Positions 8,098 to 16,798 of a stretch of DNA of 64,000 nucleotides are shown in pieces (position 1 is the stretch's first letter; the number at the start of each line of letters is the position of its first letter). The notes beneath the pieces are model-generated. The model did no database searches, was not told the origin of the DNA, and was given only the letters and a program-made list of their open reading frames with translations. Position numbers and translations under genes: made by a program. The stretch spans positions 558,001 to 622,000 of the forward strand of contig NZ_JAVDUV010000002.1 of assembly GCF_031456545.1 (NCBI RefSeq). Reading direction: 5' to 3'. This DNA comes from Agromyces sp. 3263. GTDB taxonomy: Bacteria; Actinomycetota; Actinomycetes; Actinomycetales; Microbacteriaceae.

Positions 8098-10832
8098 GCA
8101 CGACCCCTCGTAGTAGTAGCCACATTCCGCGAAGACAACGCACCCTGAACCGCCGGAACCGGAACGTCGAACCCGACCCGGTCACGGATCTCACGCAACA
8201 ACTGCAACCCGACAGCGGGGAACGGTGCCGGCGCGGGAGCCTGAGCGGCACCCGGACCATACGAAGCGCCCCCGTTGATCGCATGCAACACGTCAAGGTT
8301 CTTCTTCGTCGCGTCCGCGTTCACCACGAACTCACCAGGCGACAGCATCGCCCGGACGCGGTCGTCTCGAGGCCCACCCGGACCCTTCACAACACCGTCG
8401 CGCCACCACGCCGGGGAACCCTCCGACAGGTGCGGGACCAACAAACCACCCGTGTTGCCGTACGCCGCACCCACCTGACCGGCCGGCGCACCAGACGACT
8501 TCCGCTGCTCCTCGACATACAGGTAAACGGTCTTCGAGTTCGGGATGTCACGGATGAGCTGCGCCATTCGAAGCGCCGCGTCCATCGCCTCCTGCGAATA
8601 CAAATTCACCTGAGTGGACACGTCACCCGGAATCAACCCGAGCGAATCGGCGTACAACTCAGCCGCCGTCTGCGACAACCCGGCCGCAATGCCGGCATCA
8701 ATGACCGCCTGCCGCCCAGCCTCAATAACGGGGATCGCATCTTCCTGCTTACCCGTGTTCTCAACCGTCGCCGCAGCCGCTTCCTTGTACGCCTCAGCGA
8801 TACCGTCAAGCGCCGCCTGGTTATCGCGGCCCTCCTGAGTGGTGATATCGAGCGTCTGCCCGTTCTCCTCAATGGAGGCGGTGAAATCATCCAACGACTG
8901 CTGCACCTGACGGTTCGCGTCATTCACGCTGAGCTGGGTGTCACCGAACCCGCGGATCGTCTCTGCCAAGTCATCGACAGCATCCTTCGCCGTATCAGCG
9001 GCAGACTCGACGTCGCCCAAACCCTCCGACATCGCAGCCGATGAGACGGTCGCGTCCTCCTGCTCATTGGACACACCCGCGAGGGCGTTCTCATACTCAG
9101 GGAACAACTTCTTGAGTTCCTTGACAGAGATGCCCTGCTCCTCGGCCTTACGGGTGATCTCAGCGAAAATTGCAGCAGCCTTCTCGCCCTTACCGTCCTG
9201 CACCATCTGAGCCAAAGCCTGCGACAGCGAATCGAACCCCGTACGCGCCTCACCAACCGCACCGGTGATTCCGAACGGGCCAGCAATCGCCTCACCGAAC
9301 CGTTCCATCTGCGCATCAAACCCAGACCCGGCAACAAGCTCCAACGACTCCGCGAACTCATCAGCAGACTTAGACCCGTTCTTGAACGCAGCATCCAAGT
9401 CGCCGCCGTTCAACGCCTGCAACACCTTCTCGATACCAACCGCAGCCTTCGGGCCACCAGTAGCAAGCTTGTCCAGGATCGAAACAGCAACACCCAAACC
9501 GGCGATCAAACCGGCAGCCTTCGCGACATTCCCAATAACACCCGCGGCCCGCTGAGCGGCCGGCGACATCGTCGCCAACGCAGCCTTGAACGCCGCAATC
9601 TTCGGAACCGCCAGAAGGAACGCACCACCAGCCAAACCAACAGCCGCCGTCACCGCACCAATAGCCAACGCAGTCGCCTGCACCGGCTCCGGGGCCTTAC
9701 CGAACGCATCCACAACACCAGTGACACCCTGCGTCAAACCACGCAACGCGTCGTTCGCAGCAGAACCCGTCTTGATCAGCGCCGTGTCGAAAGCGCCACC
9801 CAACTTCTCCAAGTCGCCCGCGAGGTTATCCAACCGCAGCTCGGCAGTCTCAGCCGCATACCCGGAATCGTCAACAGCGGACGTCCACTTCGCGACTTCC
9901 TCAGCACCACCCTTGTACAGTTCGCGGGCGGTACGGATCGCGTCAGCACCGAAGATCGTCGCCAACGCCGCATCACGGGTCTCCTGCGTCAACGGAGACA
10001 GCTTGTCCTTCAACTGCCCCGCAACGGAACCCATGCCCACGAACTGGCCGGCCGCGTCGTACACGCTGATGCCCAACTGGTCCATGAGTTCCTTGGACTC
10101 TTCGGTGGGGTTCGACAGGCGCAACAACATCTGACGGAACGACGTGCCCGCATCCGACCCGGTGATACCGGCCGAAGCGAACAACGCCAGAGACCCGACA
10201 GTCTCCTCAAGGGAAATGCCCATGCCCGCGGCGACCGTACCCGACTGCTTCAACGCAGCCGACAAGTCATCGACGGAACCCTGAGCCTTACCCGCACCAG
10301 CAGCCAACACGTCAGCAACATGCGGCACATCCGCGCCAGCAAGGTTGAACACCGTCAACGCGTTCGCAGCAATCTCGGCCGCATCCGCGACCTCAAGACC
10401 ACCAGCAGCAGCAAGGTCCAGGGAACCCTTCAACCCGCCGCCCAAAGCGTCCGCCGTCGAAATGCCAGCCTTCGCCAACTCCTCGAGCGCCTGAGCCGAC
10501 TCCGACGCAGTAAACACCGTCGAAGCGCCAGCCTCAAGCGCGGCGTCACGCAGCAACGCCATGTTCTCGGTCGTCTCATGCGTTGCCGCCTGAACCGCCG
10601 ACATCGCCTTATCGAAATCAGCGAACTTCGAAACGGCCAAACCAACACCCGCGGCAGCAAGCGCCCCGAGCGCCAGAGACGCCTTGCCGACCGCGTCAAA
10701 TTCCTTCTTCGACTGGGTCAGCTTCTGAGCCGCGTTGGCGGTCTCCTTAGTTGCCCGGGCAGCCTTATCCATGCCAGCGACATAGTCACCAACCTGCGCG
10801 GTAAGGGTTACGCGTGTGATGCGCTCGGGCAT
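8094..10832 (-). CDS. Tape measure protein (912 aa)
   Basis: The longest prophage gene. The ATG at 10832 has GGAGG 6 bases upstream. Residues ~1-60 are polar and helical; ~40-250 and 300-700 are Ala-rich helical and coiled-coil, with hydrophobic Ala/Gly/Val segments around 340-420. The C-terminal part has the GGLLVPHLSEGSPAWWRDG and LSPGEFVVNADATKKN motifs typical of tape measures. It sets tail length and helps DNA entry. It follows the frameshifting chaperone genes, with one plus-strand gene in between. Confidence 0.95.
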   Translation of the reverse strand: MPERITRVTLTAQVGDYVAGMDKAARATKETANAAQKLTQSKKEFDAVGKASLALGALAAAGVGLAVSKFADFDKAMSAVQAATHETTENMALLRDAALEAGASTVFTASESAQALEELAKAGISTADALGGGLKGSLDLAAAGGLEVADAAEIAANALTVFNLAGADVPHVADVLAAGAGKAQGSVDDLSAALKQSGTVAAGMGISLEETVGSLALFASAGITGSDAGTSFRQMLLRLSNPTEESKELMDQLGISVYDAAGQFVGMGSVAGQLKDKLSPLTQETRDAALATIFGADAIRTARELYKGGAEEVAKWTSAVDDSGYAAETAELRLDNLAGDLEKLGGAFDTALIKTGSAANDALRGLTQGVTGVVDAFGKAPEPVQATALAIGAVTAAVGLAGGAFLLAVPKIAAFKAALATMSPAAQRAAGVIGNVAKAAGLIAGLGVAVSILDKLATGGPKAAVGIEKVLQALNGGDLDAAFKNGSKSADEFAESLELVAGSGFDAQMERFGEAIAGPFGITGAVGEARTGFDSLSQALAQMVQDGKGEKAAAIFAEITRKAEEQGISVKELKKLFPEYENALAGVSNEQEDATVSSAAMSEGLGDVESAADTAKDAVDDLAETIRGFGDTQLSVNDANRQVQQSLDDFTASIEENGQTLDITTQEGRDNQAALDGIAEAYKEAAAATVENTGKQEDAIPVIEAGRQAVIDAGIAAGLSQTAAELYADSLGLIPGDVSTQVNLYSQEAMDAALRMAQLIRDIPNSKTVYLYVEEQRKSSGAPAGQVGAAYGNTGGLLVPHLSEGSPAWWRDGVVKGPGGPRDDRVRAMLSPGEFVVNADATKKNLDVLHAINGGASYGPGAAQAPAPAPFPAVGLQLLREIRDRVGFDVPVPAVQGALSSRNVATTTRGRA

Positions 10833-10848
10833 GCCGTACCTCCAATAC

Positions 10849-10862
10849 AGGGGGTAACCCCT
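10849..10862. promoter_or_regulatory. Inverted repeat AGGGG-GTAA-CCCCT
   Basis: It lies in the 64-bp gap between the divergent tape measure and moron genes. The core GGGGTAACCC also occurs in the immunity region (36,455-36,464), again as a repeat with the GTAA spacer. The tape measure has its own GGAGG nearer its start, so this is not simply a ribosome site. Candidate repressor site; inference only. Confidence 0.35.
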
Positions 10863-10896
10863 ACGACAAACCACCCGCAGGCGGTACGGTTTCGAA

Positions 10897-11145
10897 ATGA
10901 CCGACACAAAGACGCCGACGCGTAGCGAGGCACCAATCGCGGCACTCGTCCTCGGCGCTGTGGGCCTCATCACGGCCCTACTGTCGTCAGCGCCAGGCTT
11001 CCCGCTCGTCGCAGGAACAATCGCCGTCCTAGCCGGCCTCTACACCATCGTGAAACGCGGCGACAAGCCGATCCCGAGCATGGCACCCATCGGACTAGTC
11101 CTCGCCATACTCGGAATCGCCATAGCCGTCATCCGCGCCTCGTAA
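10897..11145 (+). CDS. Plus-strand membrane protein, probable moron (82 aa)
   Basis: Three or four hydrophobic segments (about 14-30, 37-48, 62-80) are separated by a basic VKRGDKP loop, with a polar N-terminus. It is the only plus-strand gene in the structural region. It fills a gap that would otherwise be ~300 bases, and its end overlaps the end of the convergent chaperone gene by 17 bases. Independently transcribed genes placed like this are often lysogenically expressed (superinfection exclusion, host change). No clear promoter or Shine-Dalgarno was found, and the function is unknown. Confidence 0.7.
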   Translation: MTDTKTPTRSEAPIAALVLGAVGLITALLSSAPGFPLVAGTIAVLAGLYTIVKRGDKPIPSMAPIGLVLAILGIAIAVIRAS

Positions 11146-11907
11146 CACCGCCCCACTTGTGCCCGTTGCGGTTGATGTCCGGACGGCCCTTGTAGTAACC
11201 GTCGATCGCATCACGCAACGCCTTCTCAGCCCAGTCGATGCGCGGCTTATCCGGCCCCTTGAACGCGAACTGATTCTCAGCGTCCATCGCCTCAGACATG
11301 GGAATCCCATGCGGGCCGATCTCCAACGCCATGCGACGGCGAGCGAGCAGATACGTCACATCCTCACGGGTGAACTCCGGCTCCCTGGTGACAACAGTCA
11401 CCCCCGTGAACACCCCGTCAGCGTTGTAATGCTCGTGCCGTTCAACCGGTTCACGACCCAACAACCGCGACGGGGAAACCCCCATACTGTCGGCTAGCTC
11501 GACTTCCTCCGCGAACCGACCTTGGAGGCTTTTTTTGCCTTCTCGATCTCCTGCGCCGGGTTCCACTCGTTCAACGCCCAAATGGCGTCAGTCACAGCAC
11601 TGATCTCCGCACCGGCCAACGACGGAATCAGGTCAGCCCACGCCTCAGCAGGAATCGCCGTACCATCCGCGAGCGCACCCGTCCTCGGGGCCATCTCCAA
11701 CACCACCGCGTTGAAGTTGTACCCGTACCGCTTATCAATCAACGAATCCAAGCGGGCCGGATGGCGGGACACACACTCAGCCCACACGTCACCATCAGCA
11801 CGCTCAAACACCAGCTCATACAACGCCCCGTTCACGATCACCGGAACAGGCGACGACTTCGGCTTCGGCGCTGCCTTAGCAGCCGCCACATCCTCAAGAA
11901 AACCCAT
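11129..11907 (-). CDS. Tail assembly chaperone, long form by -1 frameshift
   Basis: A second frame (open 11,129-11,581) continues the short chaperone after a -1 slip on AAAAAAA at 11,530-11,536. The fused product would read ...KAKKSLQGRF... and be about 259 aa. It corresponds to the lambda gpG-T arrangement used to load tail protein on the tape measure. The downstream part is rich in Arg and Glu and has no start of its own with a good ribosome site. Conserved position between major tail and tape measure genes supports it. Confidence 0.85.
11494..11907 (-). CDS. Tail assembly chaperone, short form (137 aa)
   Basis: The zero-frame product. The ATG at 11907 is preceded by GGTGGGG; a GTG at 11919 is an alternative. 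A short Lys/Ala/Pro N-terminus is followed by a domain with LYELVFERADGD and a C-terminal WALNEWNPAQ motif, then a Lys-rich tail encoded after the slippery site. Equivalent to lambda gpG: it binds tail tube protein and tape measure before tail assembly and is absent from the virion. Confidence 0.85.
   Translation of the reverse strand: MGFLEDVAAAKAAPKPKSSPVPVIVNGALYELVFERADGDVWAECVSRHPARLDSLIDKRYGYNFNAVVLEMAPRTGALADGTAIPAEAWADLIPSLAGAEISAVTDAIWALNEWNPAQEIEKAKKASKVGSRRKSS
11530..11536 (-). other. Slippery site for -1 programmed frameshift
   Basis: On the minus strand the zero frame reads gcA AAA AAA gcc, a perfect A-AAA-AAA heptamer. A -1 slip enters the frame that is open to 11,129. The zero frame ends only 36 bases further, at 11,494. 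Confidence 0.85.
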
Positions 11908-11939
11908 GATCCCCACCACTCCCCACAGAAAAAGGTGAA

Positions 11940-11972
11940 GCCGGGGCGGGCGTGGGGGTTACCCGCCCCGGC
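11940..11972 (-). terminator. Strong hairpin after major tail gene
   Basis: An 11-bp perfect inverted repeat (GCCGGGGCGGG / CCCGCCCCGGC, 11-base loop) is followed on the minus strand by TTCACCTTTTT. It lies 7 bases past the major tail stop and would cut expression into the chaperone genes. Confidence 0.75.
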
Positions 11973-11979
11973 AGTCTGG

Positions 11980-12462
11980 TTAGGCAGCGAGCGTCGCGCC
12001 CTTGACCGTCACATCGGTGATGTAAAGGGTCTGCGACGTCGTGTCGACACCGTTCTCAACCGGTGCGTCAGGACGCTGAGCGCCAGCCTTGAACGTGATG
12101 ATGTCGGCCTTCTGAGCGGCAGCCCAAGCCGTCGAGTTCGCCACACCGCGGCGAACCACGAGGTAACCTTCGGTGCCCTCAACGAGCGTGAGCGAAGCCG
12201 AGTCGGCAGTGGTCGACGTGACGTACTTCACGTTCAACGTCTCCGACTTCTTACCGGGCTGCTCAAGGTTCTGCTCGAGGGTGAGGCGGCCGTCAGCGAC
12301 GACCGCCTGGGTGATCTGGTAGTCGAACCCGTCCGGGGTGAACGAGTACGTCAGGTCAACAAGAATGTCCGCAACAGACTGGGGGTCGTCGGCAAGCTCG
12401 ACGAACCCGATCCGCCAGCGGCCATCGGACTGGGAAGAGACAGGAACAGTTTCAGCAGCCAA
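11980..12462 (-). CDS. Major tail (tube) protein (160 aa)
   Basis: The TTG start at 12462 has a strong AAGGAG 7 bases upstream; no ATG fits. Beta-rich protein with N-terminal SDGRWRIGFVELADD and central DYQITQAVVADGR, matching the siphovirus tube-protein pattern. It lies between the tail terminator and the chaperones, flanked on both sides by terminators, as expected for a highly and separately expressed structural gene. Confidence 0.85.
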   Translation of the reverse strand: MAAETVPVSSQSDGRWRIGFVELADDPQSVADILVDLTYSFTPDGFDYQITQAVVADGRLTLEQNLEQPGKKSETLNVKYVTSTTADSASLTLVEGTEGYLVVRRGVANSTAWAAAQKADIITFKAGAQRPDAPVENGVDTTSQTLYITDVTVKGATLAA

Positions 12463-12542
12463 GGGATTCTCCTTCTAAATGAGTCCTGTCGGAGAACCCG
12501 CAGGACCGGGTTACCCGCGGGGTGCGGGCAGCTTTCGGGCAC

Positions 12543-12565
12543 AAAAAAAGCCCCTCAAGGGGGCT
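12543..12565 (-). terminator. Rho-independent terminator
   Basis: On the minus strand AGCCCC pairs with GGGGCT (6 bp, 5-base loop), followed by seven T. It lies directly after the tail terminator gene stop at 12,581, ending the head-connector transcript before the major tail gene. Confidence 0.85.
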
Positions 12566-12580
12566 TCCTTTCATGCGGCG

Positions 12581-12988
12581 TTAGACGGGTTCGGACAGAA
12601 TGTCGAACGCAATCGTCGCGAACGGCAACACAATCGGGCCGTCCTTATCAATCTGAATGGGACGCGAAATCCACGGGTCGGGGCAGAACGCCTGACGGCC
12701 GGCAACCGTCAACCGGTGATCCTTCATCTGCTCCGTAACCCACGTACCAACTTTGCGGGCAGCCGCCGAATTGTTGCCGACACAGTACAAAACGTGAGAC
12801 GTCAACAGCGCATCCTTCGACCCGGACAACCGGAGCTGATCCCAGTCGCCCAACGACGACGCCACAACCACATACCGGGCCGGCGGGTTCACGGTCGGCA
12901 CGGCACCCAACTCGAACACGGACGTGCCCAACTGTGAGTGAGCCTTCAAACGCGCCACAAGGGCGTCATGATGCGCCTCAGCGGTCAT
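12581..12988 (-). CDS. Tail terminator-like protein (135 aa)
   Basis: A small alpha/beta protein starting MTAEAHHDALVARLKAH, with a central NPPARYVVVASSLGDWD strand pattern seen in lambda gpU/minor capsid-tail joining families. The order adaptor, stopper, gp10-like, terminator, tube is canonical. It would cap the finished tail tube and join it to the head. It overlaps the upstream gene by 4 bases. Confidence 0.8.
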   Translation of the reverse strand: MTAEAHHDALVARLKAHSQLGTSVFELGAVPTVNPPARYVVVASSLGDWDQLRLSGSKDALLTSHVLYCVGNNSAAARKVGTWVTEQMKDHRLTVAGRQAFCPDPWISRPIQIDKDGPIVLPFATIAFDILSEPV

Positions 12989-13386
12989 ATCAGACCCTCC
13001 GTCGCCAACCCGATACCCTTCTCAAAGTCGGGTTCGTTCTTCTTCAACGCGGCAGCACCAAACCCGCGAGGCCCAGTGTTCGGCGTCCCATACTCGAGCA
13101 TGCCAACCACCGCACCCTGACCCTTCAACTCCGGGCCAATCTCCGCAGACATCGCAGACTTACCGAGGACCGCCGAAGACGCGCCCTCAATGTCGTACGA
13201 GATCGCCGCAGCACCACCAGGGACAGTCGACGAACCGGACCAGTCAGCCCGCCAGTCATCCTTGATATGCCTTGCGGACACCTCGAGCGCCTGACGGATC
13301 TTCGGCAATACCTTCACCGGGGCTGCGACAAGGTCAGCGGTCAACGTGTTCAGCTCCGAGAAATCGAAGGACACCCCGTCGCTCAC
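12985..13386 (-). CDS. HK97 gp10-like tail component (133 aa)
   Basis: GTG start overlapping the upstream stop (GTGA). It contains an amphipathic helix (LPKIRQALEVSARHIKDDWRA) and a MLEYGTPNTGPRGFG motif, the typical E-[FY]-G-T region of HK97 gp10-like connector proteins. It lies between stopper and tail terminator. Probably part of the head-tail junction. Confidence 0.85.
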   Translation of the reverse strand: MSDGVSFDFSELNTLTADLVAAPVKVLPKIRQALEVSARHIKDDWRADWSGSSTVPGGAAAISYDIEGASSAVLGKSAMSAEIGPELKGQGAVVGMLEYGTPNTGPRGFGAAALKKNEPDFEKGIGLATEGLI

Positions 13387-13784
13387 GACACCACCTCAAC
13401 GGGCAGGCGGCGGGCAGTCGAGTAGGTCTGCGGGAACATGCCCGACACGAACCCTTCGAGACCCACCGACTCGGGGTCAGTGGCTGACGAAAGGATCACA
13501 AACCGGTCCGCGTTCTTCACACCACCAGTGCCCTCAACTGGCACATCCAGGCGCGGCGACTGCACGGCCAACAACTGCGACTGCGCGTCCACATCACGGA
13601 TAGCAGCAGCGGACCGCAGCACCAGCCGTGCCGGCCCCGACCACACATCCGTGTCCGTGAACTCCGGGTTACCGTCATCATCTGCGGTATCCAGATAGGC
13701 CCGCCGAAAGATCCGCACCGTGTCCGTCATCAACGACTCCGCGACACCACGCCCCATACTCAACGCGCCGCGGGCGATGCTCAC
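13383..13784 (-). CDS. Head-tail stopper-like protein (133 aa)
   Basis: GTG start with a 4-base overlap with the adaptor gene. The small beta-barrel-like sequence has DTVRIFRRAYLD near residue 22 and RFVILSSATDPE near 93, the pattern of DUF6093/stopper proteins in actinobacteriophages. It would close the connector channel after DNA packaging. Assigned from gene order and pattern. Confidence 0.8.
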   Translation of the reverse strand: MSIARGALSMGRGVAESLMTDTVRIFRRAYLDTADDDGNPEFTDTDVWSGPARLVLRSAAAIRDVDAQSQLLAVQSPRLDVPVEGTGGVKNADRFVILSSATDPESVGLEGFVSGMFPQTYSTARRLPVEVVS

Positions 13785-14347
13785 CGAGAACCCCCAACAT
13801 GCACGTCCGTCGAGTACTGCCGGCGAATCAACGCGATGTTCCGGTCAGACAACGACATCCCGGTACCCTCGCCACCATCAGCGAACGCAGCCTTGAAATC
13901 GTCAATCGCAACCGACGACAGGCCGCCGACAGTCAAACCAAGGTTCAACTCGAGCGGCACCAACGCCTGCGACACCAACACACACGCCCAACGCTTCAAC
14001 CCCTCAGGGGCCACCGCGTAACCATACGTGAACGTGATATCCACCGGCTCACACTCATCGACATACACGACCCCATCACGAAGCGTGTACTCGACCGGGT
14101 CACCCTCGAACTCCACCGCATCAACCGAAATCACAGGCTGCTGCGGCAACACCACAGCCCCCGTACCATCCGGCCACCCAGAGAACGTCGCCGACGACTG
14201 CGGAAACACCTGCTGCCCAATAACGTCCTCACGAAGATAAGTGGACGCATCCTCAAGCAGCGTAATGATCCAAGCTTCCTCCTCCGCGGTGAAGGTCCGG
14301 TTCAACCGGGCCGCCAGATCATCTGCTGTTGCGAATGCGTCCACCAT
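13781..14347 (-). CDS. Head-tail adaptor protein (188 aa)
   Basis: The ATG at 14347 has GAGGAG just upstream; a GTG one codon earlier is possible. The N-terminus (FATADDLAARLNRTFTAEEEAWIITLLEDASTYLR, read as two helices) is typical of gp6/adaptor proteins that bind the portal. It follows the capsid gene directly. Role: first ring added under the portal after packaging. Confidence 0.85.
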   Translation of the reverse strand: MVDAFATADDLAARLNRTFTAEEEAWIITLLEDASTYLREDVIGQQVFPQSSATFSGWPDGTGAVVLPQQPVISVDAVEFEGDPVEYTLRDGVVYVDECEPVDITFTYGYAVAPEGLKRWACVLVSQALVPLELNLGLTVGGLSSVAIDDFKAAFADGGEGTGMSLSDRNIALIRRQYSTDVHVGGSR

Positions 14348-14358
14348 CACTCCTCTAC

Positions 14359-15219
14359 TTACGGGGTAGCGTCGAACTCAGCCACGGCAAGCGCGGTCGG
14401 ACGAACAACCTTCGCACCGTAAACGTGAAGACCCTTGAGGCCATCAGCGAAGCGCTTCTCGAGGCGCACAGCCTCAACCGACGTGATCTGCTCAGCGAAC
14501 GTGGTCGCGATGCCGTGACCAGCGATAGCAAGGCCACCGGTAGCGGCGGCGTCAGTGACAGCCGGAAGGTTGTTCGACTTGAACAGCGACAGGCCAGCGA
14601 TCTCACCGATGAAGCCGTTCAAACGAGCGAGAGGCGACGCGGAGTCGCCAGCCTGAATGAACGAGTCCAGCTTGAGCAGACGGCCGTGCAGCGAAGGCGA
14701 AACGACCGACCAGCGGCCCTCCTCGGGAACGTTGTCCTCATCGAGCGTGACCGAAAGGTCAACGAACGCGTCGTACAGGTTCTGCTTCGTGGTGTGAATC
14801 GCGACAGTGCCAAGGTCGTTCGACGTGCCCTGGATCGCGGTGTTCATCGCGGCCAGCAGGAACGCGTCGGACACGTCCCGAAGCTGGTAGGTCGCGTTGT
14901 CCAACGCCTGGTTCATCACAGCACCGCCGTTGACCGACTGCGCACGCTCAATGTCGTCCAGCTCGAAAGCAAAGTACTTCTGCTGGTCGATCACGAGCGA
15001 ACGGGTCGCGTCGTCGATGTCTTCGAACGTGATGTCCGTGTGAGCGGTGTAGGTGCCGATGGTCACGTCATTGATTGACGTGATCTTCACCGAGTCACCC
15101 TGGCGCTTGATCTCGCCCTCATAGTCGCGGTTCACAAGACCGCCAGCGACGGCCTTCTTCCGAAGCGCGACGAGGATCTTTGCAGTCCACAGGTCAGGAA
15201 CAAAATTGGTAACAGCCAT
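14359..15219 (-). CDS. Major capsid protein, P22 coat-like (286 aa)
   Basis: It starts MAVTNFVPDLW and contains VNRDYEGEIKRQGDSVKI and TFEDIDDATRSLVIDQQKYF, all features of the P22 coat/gp5 family with HK97 fold. A good GGAGG lies ahead of the ATG. It comes between the scaffold and adaptor genes. Length is within the family range. It forms the icosahedral shell. Confidence 0.95.
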   Translation of the reverse strand: MAVTNFVPDLWTAKILVALRKKAVAGGLVNRDYEGEIKRQGDSVKITSINDVTIGTYTAHTDITFEDIDDATRSLVIDQQKYFAFELDDIERAQSVNGGAVMNQALDNATYQLRDVSDAFLLAAMNTAIQGTSNDLGTVAIHTTKQNLYDAFVDLSVTLDEDNVPEEGRWSVVSPSLHGRLLKLDSFIQAGDSASPLARLNGFIGEIAGLSLFKSNNLPAVTDAAATGGLAIAGHGIATTFAEQITSVEAVRLEKRFADGLKGLHVYGAKVVRPTALAVAEFDATP

Positions 15220-15237
15220 TAGATAGCCCTCCTAGGC

Positions 15238-15840
15238 TTAGCTCTTACCCCCGAGCAAGTCCGCGAGCCGGCCAGCGGCCTCAGCCTCAACGATCTCGTC
15301 AGGGGTCATGCGTGAGAGTTCTTCGCGCGAGCGGATCTGAACCGGCTTACCGTCACCCTTCGGCCCCGTATCTGCGTCGCCGTCGAAACGGCGCGCCTTA
15401 TCGGCTCCAAGATGGGGTTTGCGGGCGATCAGGTCATCAATCGCAGCGTTCAATGCGTCGGCGTCAACGTCGCCGTTCTCTGACACGTCAAAATTGGAAA
15501 GCTGGATGAACAGCGCCGCGTCAGTAGGGTCAGCAAGCCGCCCCTTAGCCGCAGCCTTCAACTCAGCCCGAAGGATCGCTTCGTTCTGGGTCTTGCGCTT
15601 CTCAACCTCGGCGGCAAACTCCGCCTCGCGTCCCTGCAACTTCGCCTCAAGCTCGGCAGCACGGGCCTCGGCATCACGGGCACGGGCACGCTCAGCATTG
15701 CGCTCAGCCTTCATTGTGTCCAAAGCCTTCTTGCCCGCATCACCCAAGGCCTCGGCACCCTCAACGGGCGCATCGACCTCAGCGGAGGCGTCAACAGCAG
15801 TGTCAGTGTCGACAGAATCGACGTTCGCTTCATCCGACAT
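15238..15840 (-). CDS. Capsid scaffolding protein (200 aa)
   Basis: Very acidic N-terminus (residues 1-35), then a long charged Ala/Glu/Arg/Lys coiled-coil (about 42-110), then a helical C-terminus ending LADLLGGKS. This is the composition of phage scaffolds that are lost on maturation. It lies directly upstream of the capsid gene. No separate protease motif is visible. Confidence 0.9.
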   Translation of the reverse strand: MSDEANVDSVDTDTAVDASAEVDAPVEGAEALGDAGKKALDTMKAERNAERARARDAEARAAELEAKLQGREAEFAAEVEKRKTQNEAILRAELKAAAKGRLADPTDAALFIQLSNFDVSENGDVDADALNAAIDDLIARKPHLGADKARRFDGDADTGPKGDGKPVQIRSREELSRMTPDEIVEAEAAGRLADLLGGKS

Positions 15841-15907
15841 GGGAATTGCTCCTAGTTGGTTGGTCGCCGCGTTGCGCGGCACTATCTCCCGCGAGGAGCG
15901 GGAAGCT
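15841..15907 (-). other. Intergenic hairpins before scaffold gene
   Basis: The 67-bp gap contains GCCGCG-TTG-CGCGGC (15,866-15,880) and a second short CCCGC/GCGGG repeat. No T-run follows on either strand. It may affect mRNA stability or expression of the scaffold; nothing else is seen. Confidence 0.4.
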
Positions 15908-16798
15908 TCATCGCCCGAAGGCCGGGAGGACGTAACCCTCCGTAGTGAGCAGCCGGATAGCGTTCTCACGCGTACCCGCCACCCGGTAAATGTCGTCAAC
16001 GGTCAGACGCGAAGGCGTCCCGTACTTACGTGCAGCCTTCGCCGTACCCAAGCCACGACCGCGGATGTTCTCCACGCGACCGACGTCGGCACCGTCACGG
16101 ATTGCCCGCGCCTCGGCCCTGCCAAACGTCTTGTCCTGGGCTTCCTTCGACAACGAATCGAAATAGTCACGCGGGTTGATCGCCATACCCTCACCCAGCG
16201 CCTCAGACGCCGGAATGTGCATGCAGTCGCACCGCGGATGACGGAGGAAACCCTTGTTCCACCCAAACCACTTACCCGCGAGAATCACGCACCGCGAACA
16301 CGACGGCGTATTCAACATGCGGGCGTAACCACCCAGCTTCGGGCGCTGAATGATGTCCGCGTGGTACACCTGCCGGCGCGTATCAGCCATGACCGTCAGA
16401 ACGTCGCGTGTCAGATGCGTTCCGCCCGTTGCGAGCGCTTCGCGAACCGACGCGCCACCCTTGATAGACGTCTTCACGCTGATAAGCGACTGATCCAACA
16501 AGGTGCCCATCGGGCGGCCATCGGGGGCGGTAGCGACGAACCGGGGAGGGTTCAACCGCCCCGCAGGGTCACCCACCTGGTTCGTCTCCGCCAACACCGC
16601 ATCCGTGTACGGCAACGCGGCACGCACAGACGCCACACGCCCCCGCTCAACGACCGCAGACAACTCCGACCGCACACCGACCCACTGAGACGAAAAATCG
16701 TCACCCAGGCGACGCCACAGTTTCGCCGTACTAGCCGACGTCACCGCCGCTATCTTCTGCTGCGTCCGGTACTGCTCCTGAGCCGCCCGCGGAATCAT
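15908..16798 (-). CDS. MuF-like minor head protein (296 aa)
   Basis: The C-terminal half holds a Cys-rich segment CSRCVILAGKWFGWNKG followed by HPRCDCMH, characteristic of VG15/MuF-like head morphogenesis proteins in actinobacteriophages. It overlaps the 3' end of the portal gene by 68 bases, with AGGGGG before its ATG. Such proteins are injected or bound to the portal in the procapsid. No toxin domain is obvious. Confidence 0.85.
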   Translation of the reverse strand: MIPRAAQEQYRTQQKIAAVTSASTAKLWRRLGDDFSSQWVGVRSELSAVVERGRVASVRAALPYTDAVLAETNQVGDPAGRLNPPRFVATAPDGRPMGTLLDQSLISVKTSIKGGASVREALATGGTHLTRDVLTVMADTRRQVYHADIIQRPKLGGYARMLNTPSCSRCVILAGKWFGWNKGFLRHPRCDCMHIPASEALGEGMAINPRDYFDSLSKEAQDKTFGRAEARAIRDGADVGRVENIRGRGLGTAKAARKYGTPSRLTVDDIYRVAGTRENAIRLLTTEGYVLPAFGR

